DNA from: CAZGSV01 sp964528605
GTDB lineage: Bacteria > Armatimonadota > Zipacnadia > CAZGSV01
Length of the DNA: 29,599 nt
Assembly: GCA_964528605.1 (NCBI GenBank)
Contig: CAZGSV010000027.1
Span: 1 to 29,599 of the forward strand
Reading direction: 5' to 3'
Shown here one piece after another: positions 29,331 through 29,599 of the stretch. The first letter of the stretch is position 1. The number at the start of each line of letters is the position of its first letter. Below the pieces are notes generated by a model that was given only the letters and a program-made list of their open reading frames with translations, searched no databases and was not told the DNA's origin. Position numbers and translations under genes: made by a program.

Positions 29331-29599
29331 TCATTCCTCGGGGCGCAGGCTGCGCCACAGTTCGGAAAGCGTCTCGCCCATCTCGTCCCGCCTGTTCAGC
29401 AGGATGCTGGGGTCATGGGTGTAGGTCTTGGTGTCCTTGACCATTGACTCCGGTATGCGGAGCAGGCTTTCGGCCCGGGCCAGCAAGCGCGGGTCAACAC
29501 CGCCTCTTGCCTTGGCCTCTTCCATCAGTTGCTTGAGCAGCGCGCAGTAGTCGTAGTCATCCACGCTGTCACGAATGGCCTCGAGGCGTATGGAACTGA
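29331..29599 (-). CDS. C-terminal end of a DUF4091 / GH123-like protein (5' end outside window)
   Basis: The frame is open from the window edge to the TGA at 29331 (89 codons). The sequence SSIRLEAIRDSVDDYDYCAL at its start matches the signature of DUF4091, the C-terminal domain of GH123-like glycosidases (typically S-x-R-x-E-x-x-R-D-G-x-x-D-Y-E-Y). A helical tail follows with LLARAESLL and ETLSELWRSL. A GTG at 29564 could be mistaken for a start, but the family motif begins upstream of it, so this is a truncated view of a larger gene. The likely role is in breakdown of glycans, but the catalytic part is not visible. Confidence 0.65.
   Translation of the reverse strand, partial: SSIRLEAIRDSVDDYDYCALLKQLMEEAKARGGVDPRLLARAESLLRIPESMVKDTKTYTHDPSILLNRRDEMGETLSELWRSLRPEE

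Overview
This 29.6 kb window is bacterial chromosome, roughly two-thirds G+C by eye and about 85% coding. No rRNA, tRNA, CRISPR array, phage gene or transposase gene was found. The gene types (uroporphyrinogen-decarboxylase-like methyltransferases with a corrinoid protein, Gfo/Idh/MocA oxidoreductase, sugar-phosphate isomerase, enolase-superfamily epimerase, YfhO proteins, sulfatase-fold protein) and the many small intergenic repeats suggest an uncultured lineage of the Armatimonadota / Planctomycetota-like kind. That assignment is inference only.

Layout. (1) 1-3240, minus strand: a leaderless-looking DUF6504 gene followed by a dnaE2-type DNA polymerase III alpha gene that runs off the left edge. 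A strong promoter carries a palindrome in its spacer, so this looks like a damage-response (SOS mutagenesis) unit, although imuA and imuB are absent. (2) 3396-5530: a lone UroD-family gene, a tiny membrane protein gene and a repeat-rich stretch. (3) 5475-9676, plus strand: a promoter and a four-gene ABC importer (lipoprotein, two permeases, ATPase) of the iron/polyamine type. (4) 9710-12429: a membrane-anchored sulfatase-fold protein, then a decayed remnant of a second ABC ATPase tail and three hairpins with a shared loop. (5) 20513-12430, minus strand: lepB, two tandem YfhO genes, a GT39-like glycosyltransferase and an enolase-superfamily enzyme, the last four joined by short overlaps; this looks like a cell-surface glycosylation operon. 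(6) 24063-20761, minus strand: ccdA, RACo (corrinoid activator) and a corrinoid protein, divergent from (7) 24198-26491, plus strand: a UroD-family methyltransferase broken by one in-frame TAG, a sugar-phosphate isomerase-like protein and a nitroreductase. Together 6 and 7 look like a corrinoid methyl-transfer locus. (8) 26545-29599: an HD-GYP signalling protein (minus), a Gfo/Idh/MocA oxidoreductase (plus) and the C-terminal end of a DUF4091-type protein (minus, cut by the window edge).

The most distinctive content is the small-repeat biology. Four repeat types occur: GTAG-headed hairpins, degenerate heptanucleotide arrays (units like CCACTGG), a 190-bp twin repeat with inverted ATGGGGACAG ends, and hairpins with a GGGGACGTACTT loop. 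Several sit inside coding sequence without breaking the frame: four consecutive GTAG hairpins in the ABC ATPase, a heptamer array in the DUF6504 gene and another forming the C-terminus of the first UroD-like protein. This pattern resembles REP/RAYT-type elements, but no RAYT transposase is in the window.
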